64,000 nucleotides of DNA from Hyphomicrobium sp. (GTDB taxonomy: Bacteria; Pseudomonadota; Alphaproteobacteria; Rhizobiales; Hyphomicrobiaceae): NCBI GenBank assembly GCA_013141015.1, contig JABFRT010000023.1:95434-159433 (forward strand), in the 5' to 3' direction. Every line of letters starts with the position of its first letter. Position 1 is the stretch's first letter. The notes below the pieces were generated by a model. It searched no databases and was not told the DNA's origin. It saw only the letters and a program-made list of their open reading frames with translations. Position numbers and translations under genes: made by a program. This document shows positions 34,981-43,106 of this stretch, in pieces.

Positions 34981-35362
34981 CGTCCCCTCTCTCCTTCCTT
35001 CACGGGGGGCTAGCCCGCGTGGAACCCGGCATGAAACCGAAAACTTGTGCAATAGGCGCGTTCTGAACTCGCGCCGTATTGCACCGTGATCTTGCACAGG
35101 CGTTTTCGGCTAAGTCGGCGCAAAATCCCGCGAGGGGACTTCCAAGTGGTCGCGCTTCGCACAAGTGCAGAGTGCCAAGCTATTGCGCCCTACACACCTG
35201 TCCCTGGGCTTCTCCCCAACCTGTAACACGTGCTGCCTCCGCGGCGGACCCCGCTCCCCGCTGGGGAGGGGGCGCCGAGGCGGGAATGCCTCGGTAATCC
35301 CCCCCAATTAACGTTGCACTTTCTTAAGGTGCGCTCGCCCGTCCCCGTGATATTCTCTGCCG
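34981..35362. other. Repeat-filled spacer between lysA and TIGR02302
   Basis: No gene seen. It holds the third MITE copy (35046-35193), a GC-rich imperfect hairpin around 35230-35270, and a small perfect hairpin CCGAGGC/GCCTCGG (35275-35281 with 35288-35294). Confidence 0.6.
35046..35193. repeat. MITE-like element, copy 3
   Basis: Shares TTGTGCAATAG at the left and CTATTGCGCCCTAC at the right with the copies inside the IS110 units, plus internal CGTATTGCACCGTG and CGCACAAGTGCAGAGTGC. It carries about 30 extra bases after GGCGCAA. It lies outside any IS110 unit, so the element is dispersed on its own. Confidence 0.75.
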
Positions 35363-38089
35363 ATGACGGTTCGCGACCCCAAAAGCCCGCTAGATCCAGG
35401 CGCCGACGCGCCGGCGGTTCAGCGCGCCTTTGCCCGCAAAGTGCGGCTGTCCACCTGGGCGCTGTTCTTTGAGCGGCTGTGGCCGCGTCTGTGGCTGCTG
35501 ATCGGCCTTGCCGCGCTGTTTGCCGCCCTGTCATTCCTCGGCCTCTGGCCGCAGATCCCGGCCGTGCTCCACCAAATCCTGCTGGCCGCCTTTGCCGCCG
35601 CCGCCATCGCGGCGCTTGTCTATGCCGCCCGCGCGCCATGGCCCTCCCGCGAGGAAGCCGTGCGCCGCATCGAGCGCCGTTCGGGCGTCGCCCACCGCCC
35701 GGCGTCGTCCTATGAAGATCAACTCTCCGCGCAAACCGGCAATCCAGAAACCGCAGCACTTTGGCAGGCGCACCGCGAACGCTTGAAGCGCGCCATTGAG
35801 CGCTTGAAAGTCGGGGCCCCGAGCCCGCGCGCCGACCGTTTTGATCCGCTCGCCGTGCGTGCGCTTGCCGTGCTGCTGCTGATACCCGCGGCATTGCTGG
35901 TGACGGGCAGCTTCACAGATCGCATCGCATCCGCATTCCGTTTCGGTGGCGGTGAGAGCCGCGCCAATACCCGGGTCGATGCCTGGGTTACGCCACCGCC
36001 CTATACCTCCGTTCCGCCCGTGCTGCTGGCTGACGGCTCAATCACAACGCCGAAGCCTGAAGATGCCTCGCGGCTGTTCGAGGTGCCCGAGCATAGCTTG
36101 CTGACGCTGCGCGGCACCGGCATTGGCGCGGCGGGCGTGTCGCTTGAAATCTTGAGCGACGGCGCGGCAGAGCCAATTATGGTTGCCGCCGAGCCACCGA
36201 AGGCCGGTGATGCGTCGGGCCTCGCTGAGATCCGCCATGAACTAAAAAAGTCGGCGCGCATCCGGGCGCTTTCGGGTTCAACCGAGCTGGCCCGCTGGAC
36301 ATTCAGCCTGATCCCCGATCAGTTGCCGAAGATCACGCTCGACACAAAGCAGCTGGACCGCACGCCGCGCGGCTCGATCAAGCTGTCGTACAAGGCTGAG
36401 GATGACTACGGCGTCGCGTCTGCCACCGCCAAGGTTCGGCAAATCGCGCCCAAGCCCGGCGATCCGAAAACGGCGTGGGCGCAGGCGCCTGCACTCAAAG
36501 GTCCGCGACTGCCGCTTGAGCGTCCGCCGGTTCTGCCGCTGAAGATTCCACGACCAGGCGCCAAAGCGCTTGAAAGTTCGACGCTGTTGGAGCTTGGCTC
36601 GCATCCCTGGGCCGGGCAGCGCGTTGAGCTATGGCTGGAAGCAACCGACATCGGCGGCCAGACCGGCAAGAGCGCCGCTGTTGAAATGATCCTGCCGGCG
36701 CGGCGCTTCCGCAAGCCGCTGGCACGCGCCGTAATAGAGCAGCGCCGTAAGTTGGCGGAGGATAGCCGCAACCGCCCGGCCGTTGCGCGTGCGCTTGCCG
36801 CGCTGACGCTGGAGCCGGAAGGCTTCATCGAAACCACCGGGGTCTATCTCGGTTTGCGCTCGGTTTATCACCGGCTTGAGCGCGAAAATTCGCGCGCCGC
36901 GTTGACGGAATCCGTTGAACAGCTTTGGCAGCTGGCGCTCTCCATCGAAGACGGCAAGCTGTCGGATGCCGAGCGGGCGTTGAAAGACGCGCAGGATAAG
37001 CTTTCTGAAGCCCTGCAAAAAGGCGCCGACGAGAAAGAGCTTGAGCGGCTGATTGCCGAGATGAAGCAGAAGCTCAACGACTATCTGAAAGAAATGCAGA
37101 AGAACGCCGAGAAAGAACAAGGCGAAGACGGCGACAAGAACGAACAAGGCGACGAGCAAAACCAGGAACTCGGTCAGCAAGACCTTGAGCAGATGATGAA
37201 AGACCTCGAGCGCAACGCCAAAGACGGCTCGCGCGAGGAAGCCGAGAAGATGCTGTCGGAACTGCGCGAGTTGATGGACCGGCTGCAGGCCGAGACCAAG
37301 GAAAGCCGTGCCGAAAATAAGCGCGGCAAGGAGATGATGAAAAAGCTCGGTCAGCTTGATGATCTGGCTGGCCAGCAGCAGAAGCTGATGGACGATACGT
37401 TTGCCGACAAGCCGGGGCAGGAAAACAGCGACCTGCAAAGCAAAAAGAACAGCATGGATCAAACCGGCAAGCAGCAGCGCAATGGTAAAACGGGACAGCA
37501 AGGCCAGCAGCGCGGCGAGCAGCAGGATAACGGTCCGCCAAGCGGGCAAGAACTCGGCGGCGATCAGCAGGCCGAAGGCGAGCCAGGTCAGGGCAAAAGC
37601 GGCAAGAACGCCCGTCAACCCGGCGAGCCGGGCGGATTGAAAGATCGCCAAGCGCAGATCCGCAAGAAGCTTGATCAGTTGAAAAAGGAACTTGATGAAC
37701 TCGGCGCGGGCGATCCCGACAAGCTTGGCAAGGCCGACGAGGCGATGGGCAGGGCCGAAGAATCGCTTGAACAGGGCGACAATCAGGAAGCCGCCGAGCA
37801 GCAAGGCGAGGCGCTTGAGCAGATGCGCCAGAGTGCCAAGCAGATGGCTGAGCAGATGCAGAAGAACGCTCAGCAGAAAATGGGCCAAGGCGGCAACACG
37901 CCGCGCGATCCGTTAGGCCGTCCGCAAAAAGCCGAAGGTCCAGATCTTGGCACGTCGGTTAAAGTTCCGAATGCTATCGACGCCCAGCGTGCCCGCGAAA
38001 TTCTCGACGAATTGCGCAAGCGCTCCGGTCAGGCGCTGCGCCCGCCGCAGGAACTCGATTACATCGACCGGCTGTTGAAGCGGTTTTGA
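35363..38089 (+). CDS. TIGR02302/DUF4175 family membrane protein
   Basis: 908 residues. Two N-terminal membrane helices (LWLLIGLAALFAALSFLG and ILLAAFAAAAIAALVYAA) are followed by a third near residue 170, a beta-rich periplasmic region of about 300 residues, and a very long Gln/Lys/Glu-rich coiled-coil tail (after about residue 560, for example ELERLIAEMKQKLNDYLKE). The family is conserved in Hyphomicrobiales next to lysA, as here, but has no established function. The highly charged tail produces long spurious frames on the opposite strand. Confidence 0.88.
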   Translation: MTVRDPKSPLDPGADAPAVQRAFARKVRLSTWALFFERLWPRLWLLIGLAALFAALSFLGLWPQIPAVLHQILLAAFAAAAIAALVYAARAPWPSREEAVRRIERRSGVAHRPASSYEDQLSAQTGNPETAALWQAHRERLKRAIERLKVGAPSPRADRFDPLAVRALAVLLLIPAALLVTGSFTDRIASAFRFGGGESRANTRVDAWVTPPPYTSVPPVLLADGSITTPKPEDASRLFEVPEHSLLTLRGTGIGAAGVSLEILSDGAAEPIMVAAEPPKAGDASGLAEIRHELKKSARIRALSGSTELARWTFSLIPDQLPKITLDTKQLDRTPRGSIKLSYKAEDDYGVASATAKVRQIAPKPGDPKTAWAQAPALKGPRLPLERPPVLPLKIPRPGAKALESSTLLELGSHPWAGQRVELWLEATDIGGQTGKSAAVEMILPARRFRKPLARAVIEQRRKLAEDSRNRPAVARALAALTLEPEGFIETTGVYLGLRSVYHRLERENSRAALTESVEQLWQLALSIEDGKLSDAERALKDAQDKLSEALQKGADEKELERLIAEMKQKLNDYLKEMQKNAEKEQGEDGDKNEQGDEQNQELGQQDLEQMMKDLERNAKDGSREEAEKMLSELRELMDRLQAETKESRAENKRGKEMMKKLGQLDDLAGQQQKLMDDTFADKPGQENSDLQSKKNSMDQTGKQQRNGKTGQQGQQRGEQQDNGPPSGQELGGDQQAEGEPGQGKSGKNARQPGEPGGLKDRQAQIRKKLDQLKKELDELGAGDPDKLGKADEAMGRAEESLEQGDNQEAAEQQGEALEQMRQSAKQMAEQMQKNAQQKMGQGGNTPRDPLGRPQKAEGPDLGTSVKVPNAIDAQRAREILDELRKRSGQALRPPQELDYIDRLLKRF

Positions 38090-38093
38090 TTGG

Positions 38094-38696
38094 CTATTTC
38101 AGTGCGTCGCGCTGTGCCGTGGCCGCTGCAAACGCGGGGCGTGCGCGGACGCGGGCCACGTAGTCCGCAACATTGCCATCGGGTGGCGTCCACTTCATGC
38201 TGGCGGCCCATCCAATCGTGTGGCCGAGCAGAAGGTCAGGCACTGTGAAGGTATCGCCCATCACGAATTGCTTGTCGCCAAGCCGAGCAGACAGAGATTT
38301 CATGGCCCGGTCGAAATCGAACTGGCAGGCCCGCTTGACGTCCGGCACGCGATATTCCTCCGGCAAGGCAAACGTGTGCTTGGCCGCGACCCAGATACAA
38401 CTTTCAACGTCATCAACCGCGAACTGCGTGAAGCTATCTTGGTGCGCGCGATCAATCGTGCCGGCCTTGAAAGTCAGGCGGCCGTGTTTGTCGGCGAGGT
38501 ATTGGCAAATCGCGACGCTGTCGATCACGTAATCGCTGCCGTCTTGCAGCACCGGGACTTTTAGCGACGGATTGATAGCGGCCAGCTTCGGATCGCGCGG
38601 CGGTGTGGGGTCGAGTTCAAATGCTTCACCCAATTCATGCAGCATCCACATAACGCGGAATGCCCGGGTTTTCGGCGAGCCGATCAGCTTGTACAT
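38094..38696 (-). CDS. Glutathione S-transferase family protein
   Basis: 200 residues from the ATG at 38696 (MYKLIGSPKTRAFR); a TTG 12 codons upstream is possible but less likely. The N-terminal thioredoxin-like domain contains PSLKVPVLQDGSDYVIDSVAICQYLADKHG, including the cis-proline and the glutathione-binding Asp-Ser. The C-terminal helical domain follows with DRAMKSLSARLGDKQFV. Substrate unknown. It ends five bases from the end of the convergent TIGR02302 gene. Confidence 0.85.
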   Translation of the reverse strand: MYKLIGSPKTRAFRVMWMLHELGEAFELDPTPPRDPKLAAINPSLKVPVLQDGSDYVIDSVAICQYLADKHGRLTFKAGTIDRAHQDSFTQFAVDDVESCIWVAAKHTFALPEEYRVPDVKRACQFDFDRAMKSLSARLGDKQFVMGDTFTVPDLLLGHTIGWAASMKWTPPDGNVADYVARVRARPAFAAATAQRDALK

Positions 38697-38732
38697 TGCG
38701 TGCGTGTCCCCGGCGCTGTGATTGCGGTTCAA

Positions 38733-39671
38733 TTACTTGGCGGTCGCTTCCGGCACGAACCGCACATAGAAACCGCCGATCACTTGATGGCTGGTCAGGC
38801 GTGTTGACGCCCAACCGCCAGGCGGTTCAGCACCCGACCACCAGCGCGAGAATTGGCGCCACATATCGAACGGCAGCCAATTGCCGTCATTATGCGTAAT
38901 CGGTGATTTGTAATCAGCAAGCGTGAATTTATATTCGAAGAACACCGACCCCGTCGCTGTGCGGAACTCAATACCGGCCAGCGCCTGACCGTTCAAACCC
39001 GTCATTTGGTATTCGTAAGTGCGGGTTGGGTCTGTCTTCAAATGGATTTCCGAATGCGGCAGCGAGATACCGCCACCCAGGCCCACATACGGCGAGAAGC
39101 GCCCGAAGCTTGAAAGCCGCATCAGACCATTCAGCGTCAGCATGTTGTGGCCGTGCGAGAATTCGAGCTTGTCGAAAAACTCCGACACCTTGGCGATTGC
39201 TGGCGCCGGCTTGCCGTCAAGCGTGCCTTCAAACTTGGTATCGGTCTTCATCGGCGCGTAGGCCTTGGAGTGTGTGAAGTCGACCATCGTGCCAAAGCGC
39301 CCGCCGTCACCCCAGCGTTGCAGGCGCGCGCCGTAGTAGAGCGGATTGTCGAACGGGTTGGTGAACCATTCGATGTCTTCGATGGTCAGGTCGTGGCGGC
39401 CTTCCTTTTTTAAATGGAAGTCGCTCGGGTAGTGATACGGCGCGCCGAGGTACGCGCCGAATGTCGATTCACGTCCTGGCGCATAACTCGCAGGCGTGCC
39501 AGCAAGCGCGGCACTGCCGCCCGCACTATTCTCCTCGGGCAGAGCTGCCGCCAGTACCAGCAACCCCATCGCGGCGACCGCTGCTGCATTCTCCAGCGCA
39601 CGGGCCGGCGGCACTGCGGGTGCAAGCTGATCCGGCAGAATCGCGGCAATCGAAAATGACCGAGCTGACAT
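38733..39671 (-). CDS. Outer-membrane beta-barrel protein, possibly lipid A oxidase-like
   Basis: 312 residues. A hydrophobic N-terminal part (AAVAAMGLLVLAAAL) could act as an export signal. The rest alternates polar and aromatic residues as in a small beta-barrel: FGAYLGAPYHYPSDFH, NPLYYGARLQRWGDGGRFGTMVDFTHSKA, FSPYVGLGGGISLPH, TGSVFFEYKFTLADY, and a C-terminal GGFYVRFVPEA. The sequence recalls rhizobial LpxQ-type lipid A oxidase homologues, but this is by general resemblance only. GGGG lies about ten bases before the start. Confidence 0.6.
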   Translation of the reverse strand: MSARSFSIAAILPDQLAPAVPPARALENAAAVAAMGLLVLAAALPEENSAGGSAALAGTPASYAPGRESTFGAYLGAPYHYPSDFHLKKEGRHDLTIEDIEWFTNPFDNPLYYGARLQRWGDGGRFGTMVDFTHSKAYAPMKTDTKFEGTLDGKPAPAIAKVSEFFDKLEFSHGHNMLTLNGLMRLSSFGRFSPYVGLGGGISLPHSEIHLKTDPTRTYEYQMTGLNGQALAGIEFRTATGSVFFEYKFTLADYKSPITHNDGNWLPFDMWRQFSRWWSGAEPPGGWASTRLTSHQVIGGFYVRFVPEATAK

Positions 39672-39796
39672 AAAGGAATTCCCCTCGTTGAGACCCTGTT
39701 CCTGCCAGATCGCAGCCTTGCCGTAAACCGGCTGGCATCCCGAGTTTTCAAACGCTGCGCGAAGGCCCGTGGATTAGGTGGCTCAATCCGTGCAGA

Positions 39797-40909
39797 TCAA
39801 GACTGTGGACGCTGAGCCAAGGCGTCAATCATGTGGCGCACACTCACGATTTGCGGGGCTTGGCGTGTCAAATAGCCATGGCCGGTATATCCCCACCAAT
39901 CCCAGCAGCCCTGTGGATTGGAGACGGTGGTCTCTACCTGTGGAAAAAGCACAATCAGCTGATTGGTGTCGGCCCACCGGGAGAAGCCGGTGTTTTTGAC
40001 AAATGCGTCGCCGACCTTTTCGCGATTTTGCGCGCAACCGTGGAACGCGATGTGAATGCGGCACCCAGCCTTAGATGCGCAAGTCGCTGGCACATAGACG
40101 ACACCCTCTTTGGCCATGCCATCCGGCATCTGGCCTGTGTGGAATGGCCGCTGGTCGAAGGTGATGTACTTGCCTTGGGGGGTGCTGCTGCCGGGCGCGA
40201 GTTGACCATAGATATGGCGCAACAGTTCACCCGCTTGATCGTAATCGCAATCGACGACGAATGGCTCGCCGGTCTTTTCGCAAGCCGCACCTTCGGTCTC
40301 TGTGACGAACGCATGACCGGCCGGCATGTGACTGACAAGTTTAATGTTGGCCTCCGCAACACCAAGCTCTTTGTAGAACGCCGCCGCGCGCTTGACGATC
40401 GACGGCACGACGGTGCGGTCGGCGGTGCCCGAGAACAGGTAGACTTTGTCTGTGACGACATCGGCGATGGGCTCGATTTCGTTGTCGCTCGCGCGCTGCC
40501 GGGCTTTGGCCGCAAGCTTCGCCGGATCACCGACACCCCAGACGCCGAGCAGATCGAGCATGCAGCCATTGACGGCCTTGCTGAGGTTGAGAAAGGCCGT
40601 TCCGGGTCCCGGCATTGCATCGGCAAATACGCTTTCCGAACAGCCGTAGGGCCCACCCGCGATGATTGCCGCGCCGCTGACGATTTTCGCGTGCGCCATC
40701 TGGAATTGGCCGGCCATATAGGCGCCCGACGAAATGCCGGAGACGGACGTTGCGTCGATCTGCGCGGCAAGCGCTGGCAACGAAGATCGCACAGCGGCTG
40801 GCGCCGTTGGTGTTTGTTGCGACCGCCACGGACCGCCGAACATCAAGGCCAGAACAGCGAGCCCGATGGCCCACCACCAGATAAAGGCCTGTCTGAAGAA
40901 TTGCGGCAT
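39797..40909 (-). CDS. Exported PHB-depolymerase-family esterase
   Basis: 370 residues from the ATG at 40909, which gives a signal anchor (FIWWWAIGLAVLALMFG); the longer open frame is rejected. The lipase-like box is SGISSGAYMAGQF (Ser61). Other family elements are LFSGTADRTVVPS (acid residue), IHIAFHGCAQN (oxyanion region) and the C-terminal GCWDWWGYTG. Such enzymes hydrolyse extracellular polyhydroxybutyrate or related esters. Actual substrate unproven. It is 74 bases downstream of pbpC on the same strand. Confidence 0.82.
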   Translation of the reverse strand: MPQFFRQAFIWWWAIGLAVLALMFGGPWRSQQTPTAPAAVRSSLPALAAQIDATSVSGISSGAYMAGQFQMAHAKIVSGAAIIAGGPYGCSESVFADAMPGPGTAFLNLSKAVNGCMLDLLGVWGVGDPAKLAAKARQRASDNEIEPIADVVTDKVYLFSGTADRTVVPSIVKRAAAFYKELGVAEANIKLVSHMPAGHAFVTETEGAACEKTGEPFVVDCDYDQAGELLRHIYGQLAPGSSTPQGKYITFDQRPFHTGQMPDGMAKEGVVYVPATCASKAGCRIHIAFHGCAQNREKVGDAFVKNTGFSRWADTNQLIVLFPQVETTVSNPQGCWDWWGYTGHGYLTRQAPQIVSVRHMIDALAQRPQS

Positions 40910-40983
40910 TGGGGTCCTCGTCTGGTCAAGCACTGTTGCACCGTACGGCGCCGTGGCGCATCCGCATACCCTGCCAAATGCCG

Positions 40984-43101
40984 CTATTTGAGGCGCACGG
41001 ACACGCGGTCGGCTTTGCCGTTGGCATCGATCACTGTCAGCTTGGCGAAGCCCGCGCCGGCCGGTTTCCACGACACATCGCGAGCATGCGGATCGGATGC
41101 TATCGGCGCGCCGTCGACAAGCCAGGTCAACGGCAGCGCACCTCCGTCGGCTTTCAGGATCAGCGCATCATCGCCGATGTCGGCAGTATCAATCTCCGAG
41201 CGATCCGGCGGGAAGGCTATCAACACGGCGGGTTCGAGGAACGGTCCTGATTGCGCGTCGTCGCCCGGCTCCCGCCAGCGCGCGAGCGGTGCCGGCAGTT
41301 CAGCAGCTGCGGTTGTGATCGCGCCTTGCGGTGGGCCCGGCAGAGGTGCGCGCCTTGGGCCCAAGCGTTCGAAGGCGTCGAAGAGAATTGGAGCTGCAGC
41401 CGTGCGGCCCATCATGCCGGGCACGCTTGAGCCATCGGGACGGCCAACCCAAACCGCGATCACATGGCGGCCGTCATAGCCAATCGCCCAGGCATCGCGA
41501 TAACCGTATGACGTGCCGGTCTTGTAGGCGAAGCGCCCGCCCTTGGCGTTCAGCGGCGGCGGCGCGTCTTTCAGAATGTCGGTGACGTACCACGCAGCAA
41601 CAGGTGACATCAGGCGATGTGCGTTGACCATCTGCTTGACGCGCGTCGGCGCTATCGTTTTTCCCCGCTCGTCATAGCGATGCGTCAGCGCAATGGAATC
41701 GCCGCCGCGCGCCAAGCTCGTATAAAGTTGGGTCACGTCATGCAGCGTCAAGCCGGTGCCGCCAAGCGCCATCGCCAGCGTCGGTTCTGATTTTTCTGGA
41801 AACCGCGCGGTGACGCCCGCCCGGCGGAAGCGGCCCACCAGCTTTCCAGGCCCAACGCGCGCCAGCACGCGGACTGCCGGAATGTTAAGCGATTGCGAGA
41901 GCGCTTCGCGAATTGAGATTGTGCCGTGATAATCTTCGTCGAAATTTTTAGGCGCATAGGTTCCAAAGCGCACGGGCCGGTCTTCGATCAGTGTTGCCGG
42001 ATGGGCGAGGCCCGCTTCGAAACTCAAGCCATAGATAAACGGTTTCAAAGTCGATCCTGGTGAGCGGATGGCGCTGACCATATCGACGGCGCCAAGCCGT
42101 GTTGCGTCCATGTATCCGGCAGAACCGATGTGAGCTAAGATCTCGCCGGTTGCGTGATCGGCGACCAATATAGCGGCGGATAACTTTTCGCCCTGCAAGC
42201 GCGCTTGCTCAGTGGCCAATTTTTCCAGTGACGCTTGCAGTTTGGCATCCAGCGTCAGCTTGATCGTCTTTTGATCGGGGTGGGCGGCAATTTCCGTCTC
42301 AGTCAAATGCGGCGCAAGTTTCGGGAACTCAAGCCGCGCCAATGGCACGCGCTCGGCTTTGGCCTTGTCGGCTTCGGCTTGGCTGATGGCACCGGCCACC
42401 ACCGCACGGTCGAGAACACGGTTGCGGGCGCGCTGTGCGGCTTTTGGATTGCGATCCAAGCGGCGGACTTCCGGCGATTGCGGCAGCGCCACGAGGAGCG
42501 CCGCCTCGCCAACCGACAAGCGGCGCGGCTCTTTGCCGAAGTAAGCGAGAGACGCCGCGCGCACGCCTTCGAGATTTCCGCCGAACGGCGCGAGCCGCAA
42601 ATAAAGCCGCAGAATTTCATGCTTCGACAGCGCCTTCTCAAGCTGCACAGCGCGCAACATCTGGCGCAGCTTGCCGCCAGCCGTGCGCTCGTGCTTGCGC
42701 TCCAGCAGGCGCGCCACCTGCATCGTCAGCGTTGATCCGCCTGATACCAAACGGCGATGCTTGATGAATTGCACGACAGCGCGACCAACCGCTTGCGCAT
42801 CAACGCCGCGATGCTTGTAAAACCGCTGATCCTCGAATGCGAACAGCATTTTCAAATAATGTTGATCGACATCCTTAGGGTCGAGCGGCAGCCGCCATTG
42901 GCCGTCTGCTGTTGTGAAGGCGCGCAGCAATCGGTCTTCGCGATCAACCACCGTCACCGATTCGGCCTTCGCCATGTCGAGAGGCAGTGGCCCAATCTCG
43001 GCAAGCGTCTTCTTGTAAAGCCCAAACGCCGCCGCGCTGGCCAACACAGCTAAAGCCATGAAGGTCAGAGCGACGGTTTTAAACTTTGGCAACGAGCGCA
43101 C
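40984..43101 (-). CDS. pbpC: Penicillin-binding protein 1C
   Basis: 705 residues from a GTG at 43101, chosen because AAGGAG lies eight bases upstream and no ATG fits better. One N-terminal membrane helix. The GT51 transglycosylase domain has FEDQRFYKHRGVD and GGSTLTMQVARLL. The transpeptidase domain has SPGSTLKPFIYG (SxxK), SQSLN (SxN) and KTGTSYGYRDAW (KTG). The C-terminal BiPBP_C domain ends the protein. It is coupled to yfhM (five-base gap to its corrected stop), as in E. coli. Confidence 0.95.
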   Translation of the reverse strand: MRSLPKFKTVALTFMALAVLASAAAFGLYKKTLAEIGPLPLDMAKAESVTVVDREDRLLRAFTTADGQWRLPLDPKDVDQHYLKMLFAFEDQRFYKHRGVDAQAVGRAVVQFIKHRRLVSGGSTLTMQVARLLERKHERTAGGKLRQMLRAVQLEKALSKHEILRLYLRLAPFGGNLEGVRAASLAYFGKEPRRLSVGEAALLVALPQSPEVRRLDRNPKAAQRARNRVLDRAVVAGAISQAEADKAKAERVPLARLEFPKLAPHLTETEIAAHPDQKTIKLTLDAKLQASLEKLATEQARLQGEKLSAAILVADHATGEILAHIGSAGYMDATRLGAVDMVSAIRSPGSTLKPFIYGLSFEAGLAHPATLIEDRPVRFGTYAPKNFDEDYHGTISIREALSQSLNIPAVRVLARVGPGKLVGRFRRAGVTARFPEKSEPTLAMALGGTGLTLHDVTQLYTSLARGGDSIALTHRYDERGKTIAPTRVKQMVNAHRLMSPVAAWYVTDILKDAPPPLNAKGGRFAYKTGTSYGYRDAWAIGYDGRHVIAVWVGRPDGSSVPGMMGRTAAAPILFDAFERLGPRRAPLPGPPQGAITTAAAELPAPLARWREPGDDAQSGPFLEPAVLIAFPPDRSEIDTADIGDDALILKADGGALPLTWLVDGAPIASDPHARDVSWKPAGAGFAKLTVIDANGKADRVSVRLK

Positions 43102-43106
43102 CGGCG

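Noticed and set aside
36629..37888. 419-codon - strand ORF rich in Leu/Ala/Phe, opposite TIGR02302
   Set aside because: It is the mirror of the Gln/Lys/Glu-rich coiled-coil tail on the + strand; such codons give long hydrophobic antisense frames. No ribosome site or domain.
39833..41479. 548-codon + strand ORF
   Set aside because: Lies opposite the well-supported PHB-depolymerase and pbpC genes and shows no family motif.
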